Shown here in pieces: positions 45,403 to 54,372 of a stretch of DNA of 64,000 bases. The stretch lies in assembly GCF_014692525.1 (NCBI RefSeq), contig NZ_JACNYL010000007.1:62001-126000 (forward strand), read 5' to 3'. Both the position numbers and the translations under genes were made by a program. Every line of letters starts with the position of its first letter. The stretch's first letter is position 1. Below the pieces are notes generated by a model. The model saw only the letters and a program-made list of their open reading frames with translations, was not told where the DNA came from and did not search any database. This DNA comes from Sphingobacterium chuzhouense. Its GTDB lineage: Bacteria; Bacteroidota; Bacteroidia; Sphingobacteriales; Sphingobacteriaceae.

Positions 45403-46621
45403 AGCGTAAATTACTTTTAAGTATAATCCTAAATGTTGTTCCTTTTCCTAGTTCAGATTCTTTAACAAATATCTGGCCTTGATGATAATCAACCATACGT
45501 TTTGTCAAGCTGAGCCCCAATCCCCAACCACGTTTACGTGTTGTAAAACCAGGTTGGAAAATCGCATCGAAGTTCGATTTCGGAATGCCCTTTCCTGTAT
45601 CGCTAATGTCTATAAAAATTTCCTCTTTTGCAATGTTATCGATGATGTTAATCGTTATTTTTCCTTCGGACTCAATTGCATTCACCGCATTTTTTAGCAA
45701 GTTTTCGATAATCCAGTCGAATAAAGGGATATTCAATTTTGCTTCAACAGTCTTATCTCCAGTGATTTCAAAAGTAATTTTTTCACTGGTCCGTACTTTA
45801 AAATATTGGACGAAGTCGCGGATAACTTGATAAACCACGTGATTGGCTAAGGAAGGGATAGAGCCTATTTTAGAGAAACGATCCGCTACAACCTCGAGAC
45901 GTTTTACATCTCGTTCCATTTCATTTAAGGAGCTATCATCCTCTGCATCGAACTTAATGCGTACGAGCTCTAACCAGCCCATTAATGACGATATAGGCGT
46001 GCCAAGCTGATGCGCAGCTTCTTTTGCCATACCTACCCATACTAAGTTTTGTTCTGATTTTTTGATAGAATTAAAAACTGTATACGCGATGATAAGAAAG
46101 ATCGCAATCAGGGAGAGTTGGAGGTAAGGAAAAACACGCAGTTGGCGTAATGCCAGGGAATCTAGGTAATAAACAGACCACGTTTCGCCTGTATCTAGCG
46201 GGAGTGCAATTGGCGCATGGTTACGTTTCATCCTAGCCAACTGTTTCTCAAAATAAACAGGGTCATATTCTAATTCGCTATTAACGGAATCAGCCTGTTC
46301 TTCTATATTGGTCTTGTGAGGGTCTAAATCGCGCCAAAAGATGATATTGCCCTTGCTGTCTGTGATAATAGCCGGAATCGATAAACTGTCCCGCACCGCA
46401 TACACATAGCTGATGAATTGATCATCTACATCGGGCATGGTCATAATACTCCGGGTACTCATCGCCCATACCTCGGCTTTGGTGCGTTCGGACTTGGAAA
46501 GGCTTTTGACCAAATAGTTTGTATAAAACAGCGAGGCGGCTGCAATGAGTGCCGCAAACAGAAAGAGGAGCACTTTCCATCGTTGTTTATTGTTATATTG
46601 ATATAGATTGTCGTGATTCAT
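45383..46621 (-). CDS. Sensor histidine kinase
   Basis: 412 residues from the ATG at 46621 (an earlier ATG at 46657 would run close to the divergent gltX start). Two membrane segments (about 15-34 and 166-183) flank a periplasmic sensor domain of about 130 residues. The H-box is AKEAAHQLGTPISSLMGW with phospho-acceptor His204. The ATPase part has ENLLKNAVNAI (N-box), DTGKGIP and GWGLGLSLTKRM (G-boxes). There is no response regulator next to it. Downstream genes are DinB and the thioesterase. The signal is unknown. Confidence 0.93.
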   Translation of the reverse strand: MNHDNLYQYNNKQRWKVLLFLFAALIAAASLFYTNYLVKSLSKSERTKAEVWAMSTRSIMTMPDVDDQFISYVYAVRDSLSIPAIITDSKGNIIFWRDLDPHKTNIEEQADSVNSELEYDPVYFEKQLARMKRNHAPIALPLDTGETWSVYYLDSLALRQLRVFPYLQLSLIAIFLIIAYTVFNSIKKSEQNLVWVGMAKEAAHQLGTPISSLMGWLELVRIKFDAEDDSSLNEMERDVKRLEVVADRFSKIGSIPSLANHVVYQVIRDFVQYFKVRTSEKITFEITGDKTVEAKLNIPLFDWIIENLLKNAVNAIESEGKITINIIDNIAKEEIFIDISDTGKGIPKSNFDAIFQPGFTTRKRGWGLGLSLTKRMVDYHQGQIFVKESELGKGTTFRIILKSNLRYEPTQV

Positions 46622-46669
46622 ATCTAAATAGTTTGCAAAATAGGGATTTTTTGCCATTCCTAAAATGTG

Positions 46670-46677
46670 TAATTTTG
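46670..46677 (+). promoter_or_regulatory. -7 box of gltX, possible leaderless mRNA
   Basis: TAATTTTG is an exact TAnnTTTG box that ends 5 bases before the gltX ATG. A TTTG lies at 46650-46653, 16 bases upstream, shorter than usual. If used, transcription would begin at or next to the start codon. Confidence 0.45.
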
Positions 46678-46682
46678 TCCCC

Positions 46683-48203
46683 ATGAGTTCGCAACGAAAA
46701 GTAAGAGTGCGTTTTGCACCAAGTCCTACGGGCGGTTTACACCTCGGGGGTGTACGTACAGCATTGTTTAATTATCTGTATGCCCGCCATCATAAAGGTG
46801 ATTTTATTTTGAGAATTGAAGATACCGATCAAACTCGTTTTGTGTCAGGTGCTGAAGAATACATCAACGAATGTTTGGATTGGTGTGGGCTTACACCCGA
46901 TGAAGGCCCAAATAAACCAGATGGATATGGACCTTACCGGCAGAGCGAAAGGAAAGCATCTTATCGGCAGTATGCGGAACAACTGGTGAATAACGGATTC
47001 GCATATTATGCATTTGATACACCGGAAGAATTAGATGCACGACGGAAGGAAGAACCTAATTTTCGATATTCGCACGAAAACCGTTTACAATTGCGTAACT
47101 CATTAAGTCTTTCTGAAGAGGAAACGGCAAGATTATTATCTGACGGACGTCCGCATACGATCCGTATTAAAATGCCCGTAGAAGAAACCGTATCTTTTGA
47201 AGATATGATCCGGGGACGTGTTGCATTTGAAACGGGATTGATAGATGATAAAGTCTTGTTAAAAGCAGATGGTATGCCAACTTACCACCTAGCTGTTGTG
47301 GTCGATGACAAAGCGATGGAAATCTCGCATGTTTTCCGTGGAGAAGAGTGGCTTCCGTCGGCACCAGTGCATATATTATTGTGGGAATACTTAGGGTGGA
47401 AAGATGAAATGCCCCACTGGGCGCATTTGCCGCTTATATTGAAACCAGATGGAAACGGTAAGCTTAGCAAACGCGATGGTGACAGACTGGGTTTCCCGGT
47501 ATATGCAATGAACTGGACCGACATAAAATCGGGTGATGTCACGAGAGGATTCCGAGAAATGGGATTCTTGCCGGAGGCTTTTATCAATATGCTGGCCGTT
47601 TTAGGTTGGAATGACGGAACGGAGCAAGAAATTTTTAGTATGGAGGAGCTCATTGCGAAGTTCTCGGTGGACAGAATTAGTAAGGCAGGGGCTAAATTCG
47701 ATTTTGAAAAGGCGAAATGGTTTAACCATGAGTGGATAAAGAAAACGGACAATAAGGAAATCTTACCGCAGATAGAAGAGGTGTTAAAACAGCACGGCGT
47801 TGCTTTACCTCACTCAGATTATATAGCTAACGTGCTAGCTTTGGTTAAGGAGCGCATGACCTTTGTTGAAGATTTTTGGGAACAGGCTTCCTTTTTCTTT
47901 ACGATACCGGAAACTTACGACGTGGATGCGGTAAGACCGAAATGGAATGAAAATAAAATAACCTTCTTTCAAGATATAGTAGCCGAATTTAGGGCAATGC
48001 AAGAATGGACTGCAAGTTCTCTGGAACCATTTTTTAAAAGTAAGATTGCTGATTCTGGCATGAAGATAGGCGAATTGATGATGCCTTTTCGGATTATGTT
48101 GGTGGGAGGGAAGTTTGGCCCTGATGTATTCCAGATTGCCGAGGCATTAGGTAAAGAGGGGGTTATTAAACGTATAGAAAAGGCGTTGCCGCATTTTGCA
48201 TGA
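46683..48203 (+). CDS. gltX: Glutamyl-tRNA synthetase
   Basis: 506 residues from the ATG at 46683; the open frame continues six codons upstream but RKVRVRFAPSPTGGLHLGG begins properly here. The class I signature HLGG (HIGH motif) is near residue 18 and the KLSKRDGD (KMSKS motif) near residue 260. It charges tRNA-Glu in the cytoplasm. It is divergent from the histidine kinase gene and ends at a long palindromic terminator. Confidence 0.97.
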   Translation: MSSQRKVRVRFAPSPTGGLHLGGVRTALFNYLYARHHKGDFILRIEDTDQTRFVSGAEEYINECLDWCGLTPDEGPNKPDGYGPYRQSERKASYRQYAEQLVNNGFAYYAFDTPEELDARRKEEPNFRYSHENRLQLRNSLSLSEEETARLLSDGRPHTIRIKMPVEETVSFEDMIRGRVAFETGLIDDKVLLKADGMPTYHLAVVVDDKAMEISHVFRGEEWLPSAPVHILLWEYLGWKDEMPHWAHLPLILKPDGNGKLSKRDGDRLGFPVYAMNWTDIKSGDVTRGFREMGFLPEAFINMLAVLGWNDGTEQEIFSMEELIAKFSVDRISKAGAKFDFEKAKWFNHEWIKKTDNKEILPQIEEVLKQHGVALPHSDYIANVLALVKERMTFVEDFWEQASFFFTIPETYDVDAVRPKWNENKITFFQDIVAEFRAMQEWTASSLEPFFKSKIADSGMKIGELMMPFRIMLVGGKFGPDVFQIAEALGKEGVIKRIEKALPHFA

Positions 48204-48210
48204 CGATAAT

Positions 48211-48254
48211 TACCGCATAAAAAAGGGAGCGCCAGCTCCCTTTTTTATGCGGTA
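48211..48254. terminator. Bidirectional palindromic terminator between gltX and the Kelch gene
   Basis: Perfect 20-base arms (TACCGCATAAAAAAGGGAGC and its complement) with a GCCA loop. Six A and six T flank the GC core, so it can stop transcription from both sides. Confidence 0.92.
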
Positions 48255-48265
48255 TAAATCTTATA

Positions 48266-49279
48266 TTAACGAACAGGAGTGAACTCGTACATATTGTCAA
48301 AGACAATCGATCCGTTTACACCGGTAACAACATATCCCTTACCATCTAAAGAGAAGCCTACACCTTTTTCACGGGAGTCCGTGGAAAGCGCCTGATGCTT
48401 ATCCGTCCATGAGTCAGAAGAAGGGTCGTATTTCCATACGGTGCTGGTTACGCTGTTAGCGTTTCTACCGCTGACAACATAAGCATAATTGCCGATGACA
48501 AAGGTGGCAGCGTTGTATTTACGCGCATCATAGGTATAGTTATCGTCCGATCGGTTTAAGCTGTTTAATGTCGTCCAATTCGTTCCGTCAAAAGTGTAAA
48601 GGCCGTCAGGAAGAGTTGAGCTGCCGCTATAACCGCCACCGATATATGCTTTGTTACCAATGACGAAAGCAAATGCCCCTGATAGCTTGTCCTTGAAAGG
48701 AAGATTGTCTACCGCGGACCATTCATCATTAGCGGGATCGTATCGGTATAAGTCTCCAAGACGGCCGCCGCCCACGTTAGTGCCAAGCCCGACATACGCA
48801 TAATTTCCTAACGTAAATGCAACAGCGCCTGAACGTGCAACGCCAGGAAAGTTTTTAATCGGACTCCAGTTGTCTGTAGCTGGGTCGTATTGGTAGAAAT
48901 CGTTGAATAACTCGTTGTTAAGGTTTCTTCCGGTACCCACATAACCTTTTCCTCCGACAGCAAAACCTACGGCTTCATGACGTGCTGGGCCAGTGAAGTC
49001 TTCAATGCTGCTCCAGCCTTTTCCGTTAAACACGCGACCATCTTGTGCCGTACCTACGGTTGGGTTTACGTATCCGCCAACCACATAAGTACCTTTACCG
49101 TCTATGGTGAATGAAGCGGCTCCACTACGCGGATCGCCTGTAAATACCGTTGATTTTGTCCATTCTGTAGGACCAGTATCTCCGCTGTCCCCCTCATCAT
49201 CATCTTTCTTACATGAATTAAACGAAGCGAAAGCAATAGTGCAGGCAAAGAATAACAATAGCCAATTTTTCTTATTCAT
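48266..49279 (-). CDS. Kelch-repeat surface lipoprotein
   Basis: A 337-residue lipoprotein (lipobox FNSC, Cys about residue 23, followed by an Asp/Glu/Gly-rich spacer as in surface-exposed Bacteroidota lipoproteins). About six Kelch-type repeats follow, each with Gly-Lys/Asn-x-Gly-Tyr-Val-Gly and YDPATDNW-like ends, forming a beta-propeller. It lies 3 bases after the DUF4270 gene and is co-transcribed with it. Function is unknown; propellers of this type bind proteins or sugars. Confidence 0.9.
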   Translation of the reverse strand: MNKKNWLLLFFACTIAFASFNSCKKDDDEGDSGDTGPTEWTKSTVFTGDPRSGAASFTIDGKGTYVVGGYVNPTVGTAQDGRVFNGKGWSSIEDFTGPARHEAVGFAVGGKGYVGTGRNLNNELFNDFYQYDPATDNWSPIKNFPGVARSGAVAFTLGNYAYVGLGTNVGGGRLGDLYRYDPANDEWSAVDNLPFKDKLSGAFAFVIGNKAYIGGGYSGSSTLPDGLYTFDGTNWTTLNSLNRSDDNYTYDARKYNAATFVIGNYAYVVSGRNANSVTSTVWKYDPSSDSWTDKHQALSTDSREKGVGFSLDGKGYVVTGVNGSIVFDNMYEFTPVR

Positions 49280-49282
49280 AAA

Positions 49283-50686
49283 TTATCTAAATTTTGTGTA
49301 TAATATATTCAGTTTTATTTTGGGTTTGGAGTTTTCCGATGCTATAAATGCCGTATTGAATGACCTAAACAGATCAGGAGGAATTATTTCGTTCTGCCCC
49401 TGCGTAGTGCTATTCGGATTTTCCATCAGATAAAAAGAAGTGTTGTCATAAATTTGCGTTGATTTTAACTGTTGCAAATACATCATTAAGTCGAAAGTAT
49501 ATGTTCCATTTCTTCCTGTTTCCACCCCCGGAACCAATACAGCGTATTGTGTTCCAGAACTATATACCGATTGTAATACGGACCTCGGAACACCGTCTTG
49601 ATCATTGATAGACAGTACCAGATTACTTGGTACCGGATACATCGTATTTGTTTTTGACGATGTCTCTATCACAAGCTCGGCTTTATTGACCGCGATATTT
49701 TCAGCTTGCAAGAACTCTTTTAACGTAGGCAGAGAGATTTTCGCTACAGTTCCGCTGCCGGACTGTACATAGGTAAGTCCGCTTGTAGATGATGTCGGAA
49801 TTGCTTTTTTAGCGGATAATTCTTCAAAGGCGGTTTCCGTCCGATCCGTAACGATGTTGTTATATTGAAAACCGGGCTCTAAAATACCAAGCGTTTTGAA
49901 TCCCGTACGTTTATGCCCATCGGCAGATGGATAATTATAATTTATTCGGACCTCCACGACGTCATTGAAAGCAGCTACCGCTGTATTCTCCTCATCCGGA
50001 ACAAGCACCAACCCTTTAAAATATTCTTTAAAGTTATCATAAGAGGTCACTTGTATATTACCAGCTTTTATACGGGTAAAGAAATCCTGTCCGATAGCGT
50101 CTGCCAAGCGGATACTGAGGCTATCCAATGTGTGCATGCGCGGCCTAAAAGAAATTGTTCCGATAGGTGTGCTATTGTAGCCAAACGTTTGGTCAGTAAA
50201 AATCGTGTTGCCAATGACGTAGAGAGGAAGTGCTTGATTAGGGAAAAGAGGCGTAGGTGTTTTTGTCGCCAGGGCCTCCGTCAATTGATGCACCGTGATT
50301 TTTTGCATTTTTGTCGTGTCCCCAAAAGAATACGGAGTAGCTGTCGGCTTTAAAACCAAGGTAATCGAATCAAACCGAGCAGTCTCTGGAATATCATTTG
50401 CTGTTGAAGTAAGCCCGATCCGAAAATATGATGTGGATTTTACGCTTCCGCTTTGCGGAACCGTCGCCTTTCCCACCAGTATATTTCCTGTGCCAGCAGA
50501 AGGTAAGTTCGCTAGCTGAACGGTAGAAGTATTGACGGTGAAAGAGTCTATCAAGGTAACCCCCACGTTGCTCGTCGCCGAATTATCTAACATGACGCTC
50601 ATGTCTTTGTCGCAGGCCGCTACAATGATTAGTGTGAAAAATGGTATGGCAAAAAAGTGAATACTTCTCTTTAAAAAACGATTCAT
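49283..50686 (-). CDS. DUF4270 lipoprotein
   Basis: A 467-residue lipoprotein (lipobox VAAC, Cys about residue 25). The body is beta-rich and matches DUF4270 proteins of Bacteroidota in layout: an early LIDSFTVNTSTVQL segment, TSYFRIGL, and a C-terminal PKIKLNILYTKF. DUF4270 has no proven function. It forms a two-gene operon with the Kelch protein, which suggests a surface complex. Confidence 0.82.
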   Translation of the reverse strand: MNRFLKRSIHFFAIPFFTLIIVAACDKDMSVMLDNSATSNVGVTLIDSFTVNTSTVQLANLPSAGTGNILVGKATVPQSGSVKSTSYFRIGLTSTANDIPETARFDSITLVLKPTATPYSFGDTTKMQKITVHQLTEALATKTPTPLFPNQALPLYVIGNTIFTDQTFGYNSTPIGTISFRPRMHTLDSLSIRLADAIGQDFFTRIKAGNIQVTSYDNFKEYFKGLVLVPDEENTAVAAFNDVVEVRINYNYPSADGHKRTGFKTLGILEPGFQYNNIVTDRTETAFEELSAKKAIPTSSTSGLTYVQSGSGTVAKISLPTLKEFLQAENIAVNKAELVIETSSKTNTMYPVPSNLVLSINDQDGVPRSVLQSVYSSGTQYAVLVPGVETGRNGTYTFDLMMYLQQLKSTQIYDNTSFYLMENPNSTTQGQNEIIPPDLFRSFNTAFIASENSKPKIKLNILYTKFR

Positions 50687-50865
50687 ATTTAATGTCTGAT
50701 CGGCAAAAGTAATTAAATAGAATTGTTAATCAGTGTTATATTTTGTTAAAAATAGTCATTTATACTTGTTTAGTGCACAGGCAGTAATTTATTCTCGTTT
50801 TTGTGACACGTAACTAGATTCTCGTGATTCTTGACTTGTAAGATGTATTTCATACGGACTACAAA

Positions 50866-53613
50866 CTATCTCCTGCTATCAAAATTTCGCAGGTTATAAT
50901 TTAATGACAGCATGAAATAACGTGTCAATGTATTAGACGTCACATCTGTAATGGCAATATCAGTCACCCTTCTGCCGATATTTTGTGCTTGGTTAAATAT
51001 ATCAAAAGCTTTCAGTGATAGCTCTGCATTTTTTTGTTTTAGGAATTTAGTACCCAATGAAGCATTCCAAAGCGTGGTGTTTGTTCCTGGAGATTCTAAT
51101 AGGCCGCTATTATAGATGTACAATAGATTGGAGTGGGCAATAAATGAGCCTAAAAACTCATAGGTTAAGGTGTGATTGACGGTGTGAGAGTATACCTTAT
51201 ATAATGCTACGCGGGACACGGGATTGTCGCTCAATGTGAGATTGATACGATAGTTTAGTGCGGAAACAAATTTTTTATTGATGTTGGTATTTAAGCCAAC
51301 GCGCTGTTGTACACCATAATTATAACCGTTGACAAATTCATCGTTGAGTACCGCAAAATTGCTATTATAAAAAACGGTATTATTTAGATTAACGTTGAGT
51401 TTCCATTTTTTGATCGGAATGCCGAAACTGTTTGTCCAACGTGCGCCATAAGCTCCGTCTACATTGATAGGAACAGTGTATTGGCCGCCAGCGCCCAAGC
51501 GGATATCGTCAAATAATACGAGTGCCGTATCTGTCGTAAGGATGGAGTTGACGATTTTATCGTTTGTATAATTGAAATCCATGCTTGAATTGAAGCTCTG
51601 CCCCGTGGAACGTCGTACGTCCTTATACTGAATTTTTACTTGATGGTTATACTCTTGGTTAAGATATGGATTACCGTTGCGGATATTCAATTCGTTCTGA
51701 TTGTTGATGAAATCCTGTAGTTGATTGATATTTGGCGTATTGGTTGTCGTAGTATAATTTACTTCGAAACGCCTTTCTTTGTTGATATTGTAAGTCGCTG
51801 AGAATTCCGGATGGAAACTGCCAAACGACGCGCGTGTGACGAGGTGAATGGGTATGATTCGATCGTTATTGCGAACGCCACGTTGATAGCTTAACCCGAT
51901 TTGAAAACGGAGGGAATCTTTTTTGTTGTAAGAAAAAGATAAACCGCCTTTATGATAATTAAAGTCGTTTCTAAATTCATTTGATAGACGTTCGTTTAGC
52001 TCTCCCAATTGTCCTGTTTCAGCGAGCCATTCAAATGTTTCCCGATCGGAATAATTTAGTGTATTTCTATAATTGTAACTTAGCTGTAATCTGCTTCTAC
52101 TGGAGAGATTTTCTGTAAACGACAGCCGATTGTTCAAGCCCGAACCATATCCGTTTGTGATACTCTGATTGTTGTTGGTGTCGACACGGTTCAGTAAAGC
52201 ATCTTTGTAATATTTCGTAAGTGCTAGATTTTTTCCTAAAGCGTCATTGGTACTTTTGTTTCCTGAGACATTTAAGGAAATTGTGCGACCGGGTTTTTTA
52301 AAACGATACATATAGGTGAACCTCCCTCCAAAATTGAAGTTGCTGTTACGCGTGTCGTTCTGTCTCTCGGATATGTTGAGCAAATCATTGTCATTCAAAA
52401 AAGTAGAAAAATGGTTGCTTCCGGTACGGCCGAGTGAGCTGTAAGATAGGTTTGGTGCTAAATCGACACGCTGTTTATCGTCTATGTTCCAACGTACCCG
52501 TGCGTTTGCTTTATGTTCTGTTTGTCGGTTAAGATTATCTTGTTCCTGTGTTCGCGATTGGTTGGCGCGATTCCCTAAGATATATTCAATGTCGGATAAA
52601 GAGATGACGCTCGTTTTGGAAGAACGAAAATTGTAATCGCCACTGACGTCCATGGCGTCTTCAAAAAACGAATTGTTATAATTAATAGCACCCGCGTAGG
52701 TATCCGATAATCCCCGGTCCGTATTGTTGTTGCCTCTTCGCGATCCACCACGGCCCTGTTCCGCGAAGTTTGTCTCATTCACATTATTTGCCATGAGGTT
52801 TACGGCAATTTTTTTATCGTTTTCAAATCGGTTGATGGAGGTGTTTAAAGCAAATTTGTTTTCATCTCCATAACCTGAAGAAGCCTTTCCGAATGTGCCG
52901 CGTTTTTTGTCGGGTTTTGTCACAATGTTAATTACTTTCTTCCGTTCACCATCATCAAAGCCGGAAAACCTGGCCTGTTCCGATTTCTCATCAATAAGCT
53001 GGATCTTGTCCACAATTTCAGCAGGTAGTGTCTTAAGGGCTATACGCGGATCTGTACTGAAAAATTCCTTTCCGTCCACAATAATTTTGGTAACCTCTTC
53101 GCCATGTGCTTTCACATTTCCCTCCTCATCCAGTTCTACGCCGGGTATTTGTGCAACTAATTCATCGGCATCAGCATATTCTCGCGTAGAGAAACGTTTC
53201 GCATCAAATTCCGTGGTATCGCCACGGAGAGAAACTGCCGGTGTCCCCGTAATTTCAATTTCTTCTAAAGCGATCTCTCCGGATTCCATGGCAATGTTGA
53301 TTTGTATATCTTTATCCAGTAGTGTTATCGACGATTTAAATGGTTGATAGCCAACATTAGTAGCATGCAGGGTATAGTTACCTTTTGGTATGTTTTTGAA
53401 TGAAAATATTCCCAATCGATTAGTAGATGTAGATTGTAATACCGAATCTTTTGCATCCAGAACATTCACAGTGACCCCAGTAAGAGGGATGTCCGAAATT
53501 TTGTCTTCGACCTTGCCGCTTACTATACGTTGCGCTGCAGATGTCATACTGACTACTGATAAAATCAAGGTCAGGGTAATAAATCGGAAACGTATAAAAG
53601 CACAAAAGTCCAT
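50866..53613 (-). CDS. Outer-membrane beta-barrel protein, TonB-dependent-receptor-like
   Basis: A 915-residue protein with signal peptide (about 1-27, ending TSAAQ). Residues 28-115 are a carboxypeptidase-like domain (SGKVEDKISDIPLTGVTVNV). A plug-like part follows (SLRGDTTEFDAKRFSTREYADADELVAQIPGVELDEEGN), then a barrel of the OMP_b-brl_3 type ending in NYNLRNFDSRR. No SusD gene is next to it. It has the same architecture as the protein at 26996-29785. Single gene, cargo unknown. Confidence 0.9.
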   Translation of the reverse strand: MDFCAFIRFRFITLTLILSVVSMTSAAQRIVSGKVEDKISDIPLTGVTVNVLDAKDSVLQSTSTNRLGIFSFKNIPKGNYTLHATNVGYQPFKSSITLLDKDIQINIAMESGEIALEEIEITGTPAVSLRGDTTEFDAKRFSTREYADADELVAQIPGVELDEEGNVKAHGEEVTKIIVDGKEFFSTDPRIALKTLPAEIVDKIQLIDEKSEQARFSGFDDGERKKVINIVTKPDKKRGTFGKASSGYGDENKFALNTSINRFENDKKIAVNLMANNVNETNFAEQGRGGSRRGNNNTDRGLSDTYAGAINYNNSFFEDAMDVSGDYNFRSSKTSVISLSDIEYILGNRANQSRTQEQDNLNRQTEHKANARVRWNIDDKQRVDLAPNLSYSSLGRTGSNHFSTFLNDNDLLNISERQNDTRNSNFNFGGRFTYMYRFKKPGRTISLNVSGNKSTNDALGKNLALTKYYKDALLNRVDTNNNQSITNGYGSGLNNRLSFTENLSSRSRLQLSYNYRNTLNYSDRETFEWLAETGQLGELNERLSNEFRNDFNYHKGGLSFSYNKKDSLRFQIGLSYQRGVRNNDRIIPIHLVTRASFGSFHPEFSATYNINKERRFEVNYTTTTNTPNINQLQDFINNQNELNIRNGNPYLNQEYNHQVKIQYKDVRRSTGQSFNSSMDFNYTNDKIVNSILTTDTALVLFDDIRLGAGGQYTVPINVDGAYGARWTNSFGIPIKKWKLNVNLNNTVFYNSNFAVLNDEFVNGYNYGVQQRVGLNTNINKKFVSALNYRINLTLSDNPVSRVALYKVYSHTVNHTLTYEFLGSFIAHSNLLYIYNSGLLESPGTNTTLWNASLGTKFLKQKNAELSLKAFDIFNQAQNIGRRVTDIAITDVTSNTLTRYFMLSLNYNLRNFDSRR

Positions 53614-53738
53614 TGTAGGTTTATGTTGAGCGCTAAAGATAGAAAAGGTATAATAGATTTACCCGATTGTTTCAAAAATTTTGCAAAGGACAGTCGTGCT
53701 GAAAAATAGTATCTTTGTTAAAAATAGTATAGTATTAC

Positions 53739-54278
53739 ATGAAAGAGACGACATTAAGCCGTAAAGAGAAGATAATGAAAGTAGCCCTTTCCTTATTTGC
53801 AACAAAGGGCTATGTGGATACGTCGACAAAAGAGATTGCTTTGGGAGCGGGTGTGTCGGAAGCGCTTATTTTTAAGCATTTTGGTAATAAGGATTCCTTA
53901 TTGGCGCATATTATTAAGTCAGGTTATAGAAGAGTGCTCTCACATCACCGTGGGATGATGACCTACAAGAACCCTAAAGAGTTTTTGAAAAATATGATTT
54001 TTCTGCCGAACAAGTTGGTTGCCGATGAACCCCTTTTCTGGAAATTGCAAGAACGCCTGTCACATAATAGTTTTTCTAAACAACAACATGAACAGTTTAT
54101 GAAACCTGTACAGCCTGTTTTGGTCAAAGCTTTTTCCGAATTAGGATATAAAGACCCTGAGTTGGAAACGCAATTTCTATTGCTGATTATTGATATGCTG
54201 TGGAAGAAAGAAGCTAATGGAGATATCGATAATGGGGTGGAACTCGCTCAATTATTAGAAAAGAAATACAATTTATAG
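53739..54278 (+). CDS. TetR/AcrR-family transcriptional regulator
   Basis: A 179-residue protein with the N-terminal TetR helix-turn-helix (STKEIALGAGVSEALIFKHFGNKDSL, about 28-53, quoted here in outline) and a C-terminal ligand/dimer domain. It is divergent from the outer-membrane barrel gene at 50866-53613 across 125 bases, so it may control it; a -7-like TATCTTTG box lies at about 53710-53717. The ligand is unknown. Confidence 0.92.
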   Translation: MKETTLSRKEKIMKVALSLFATKGYVDTSTKEIALGAGVSEALIFKHFGNKDSLLAHIIKSGYRRVLSHHRGMMTYKNPKEFLKNMIFLPNKLVADEPLFWKLQERLSHNSFSKQQHEQFMKPVQPVLVKAFSELGYKDPELETQFLLLIIDMLWKKEANGDIDNGVELAQLLEKKYNL

Positions 54279-54372
54279 CGAAGCGTTTTTGTGCGTGTTT
54301 TAAATTAAAATATGCATAATTTGTAAAAAATCTTTTTTTTTACGTAATTCGGTTTTTGATAACTAATAAAAT

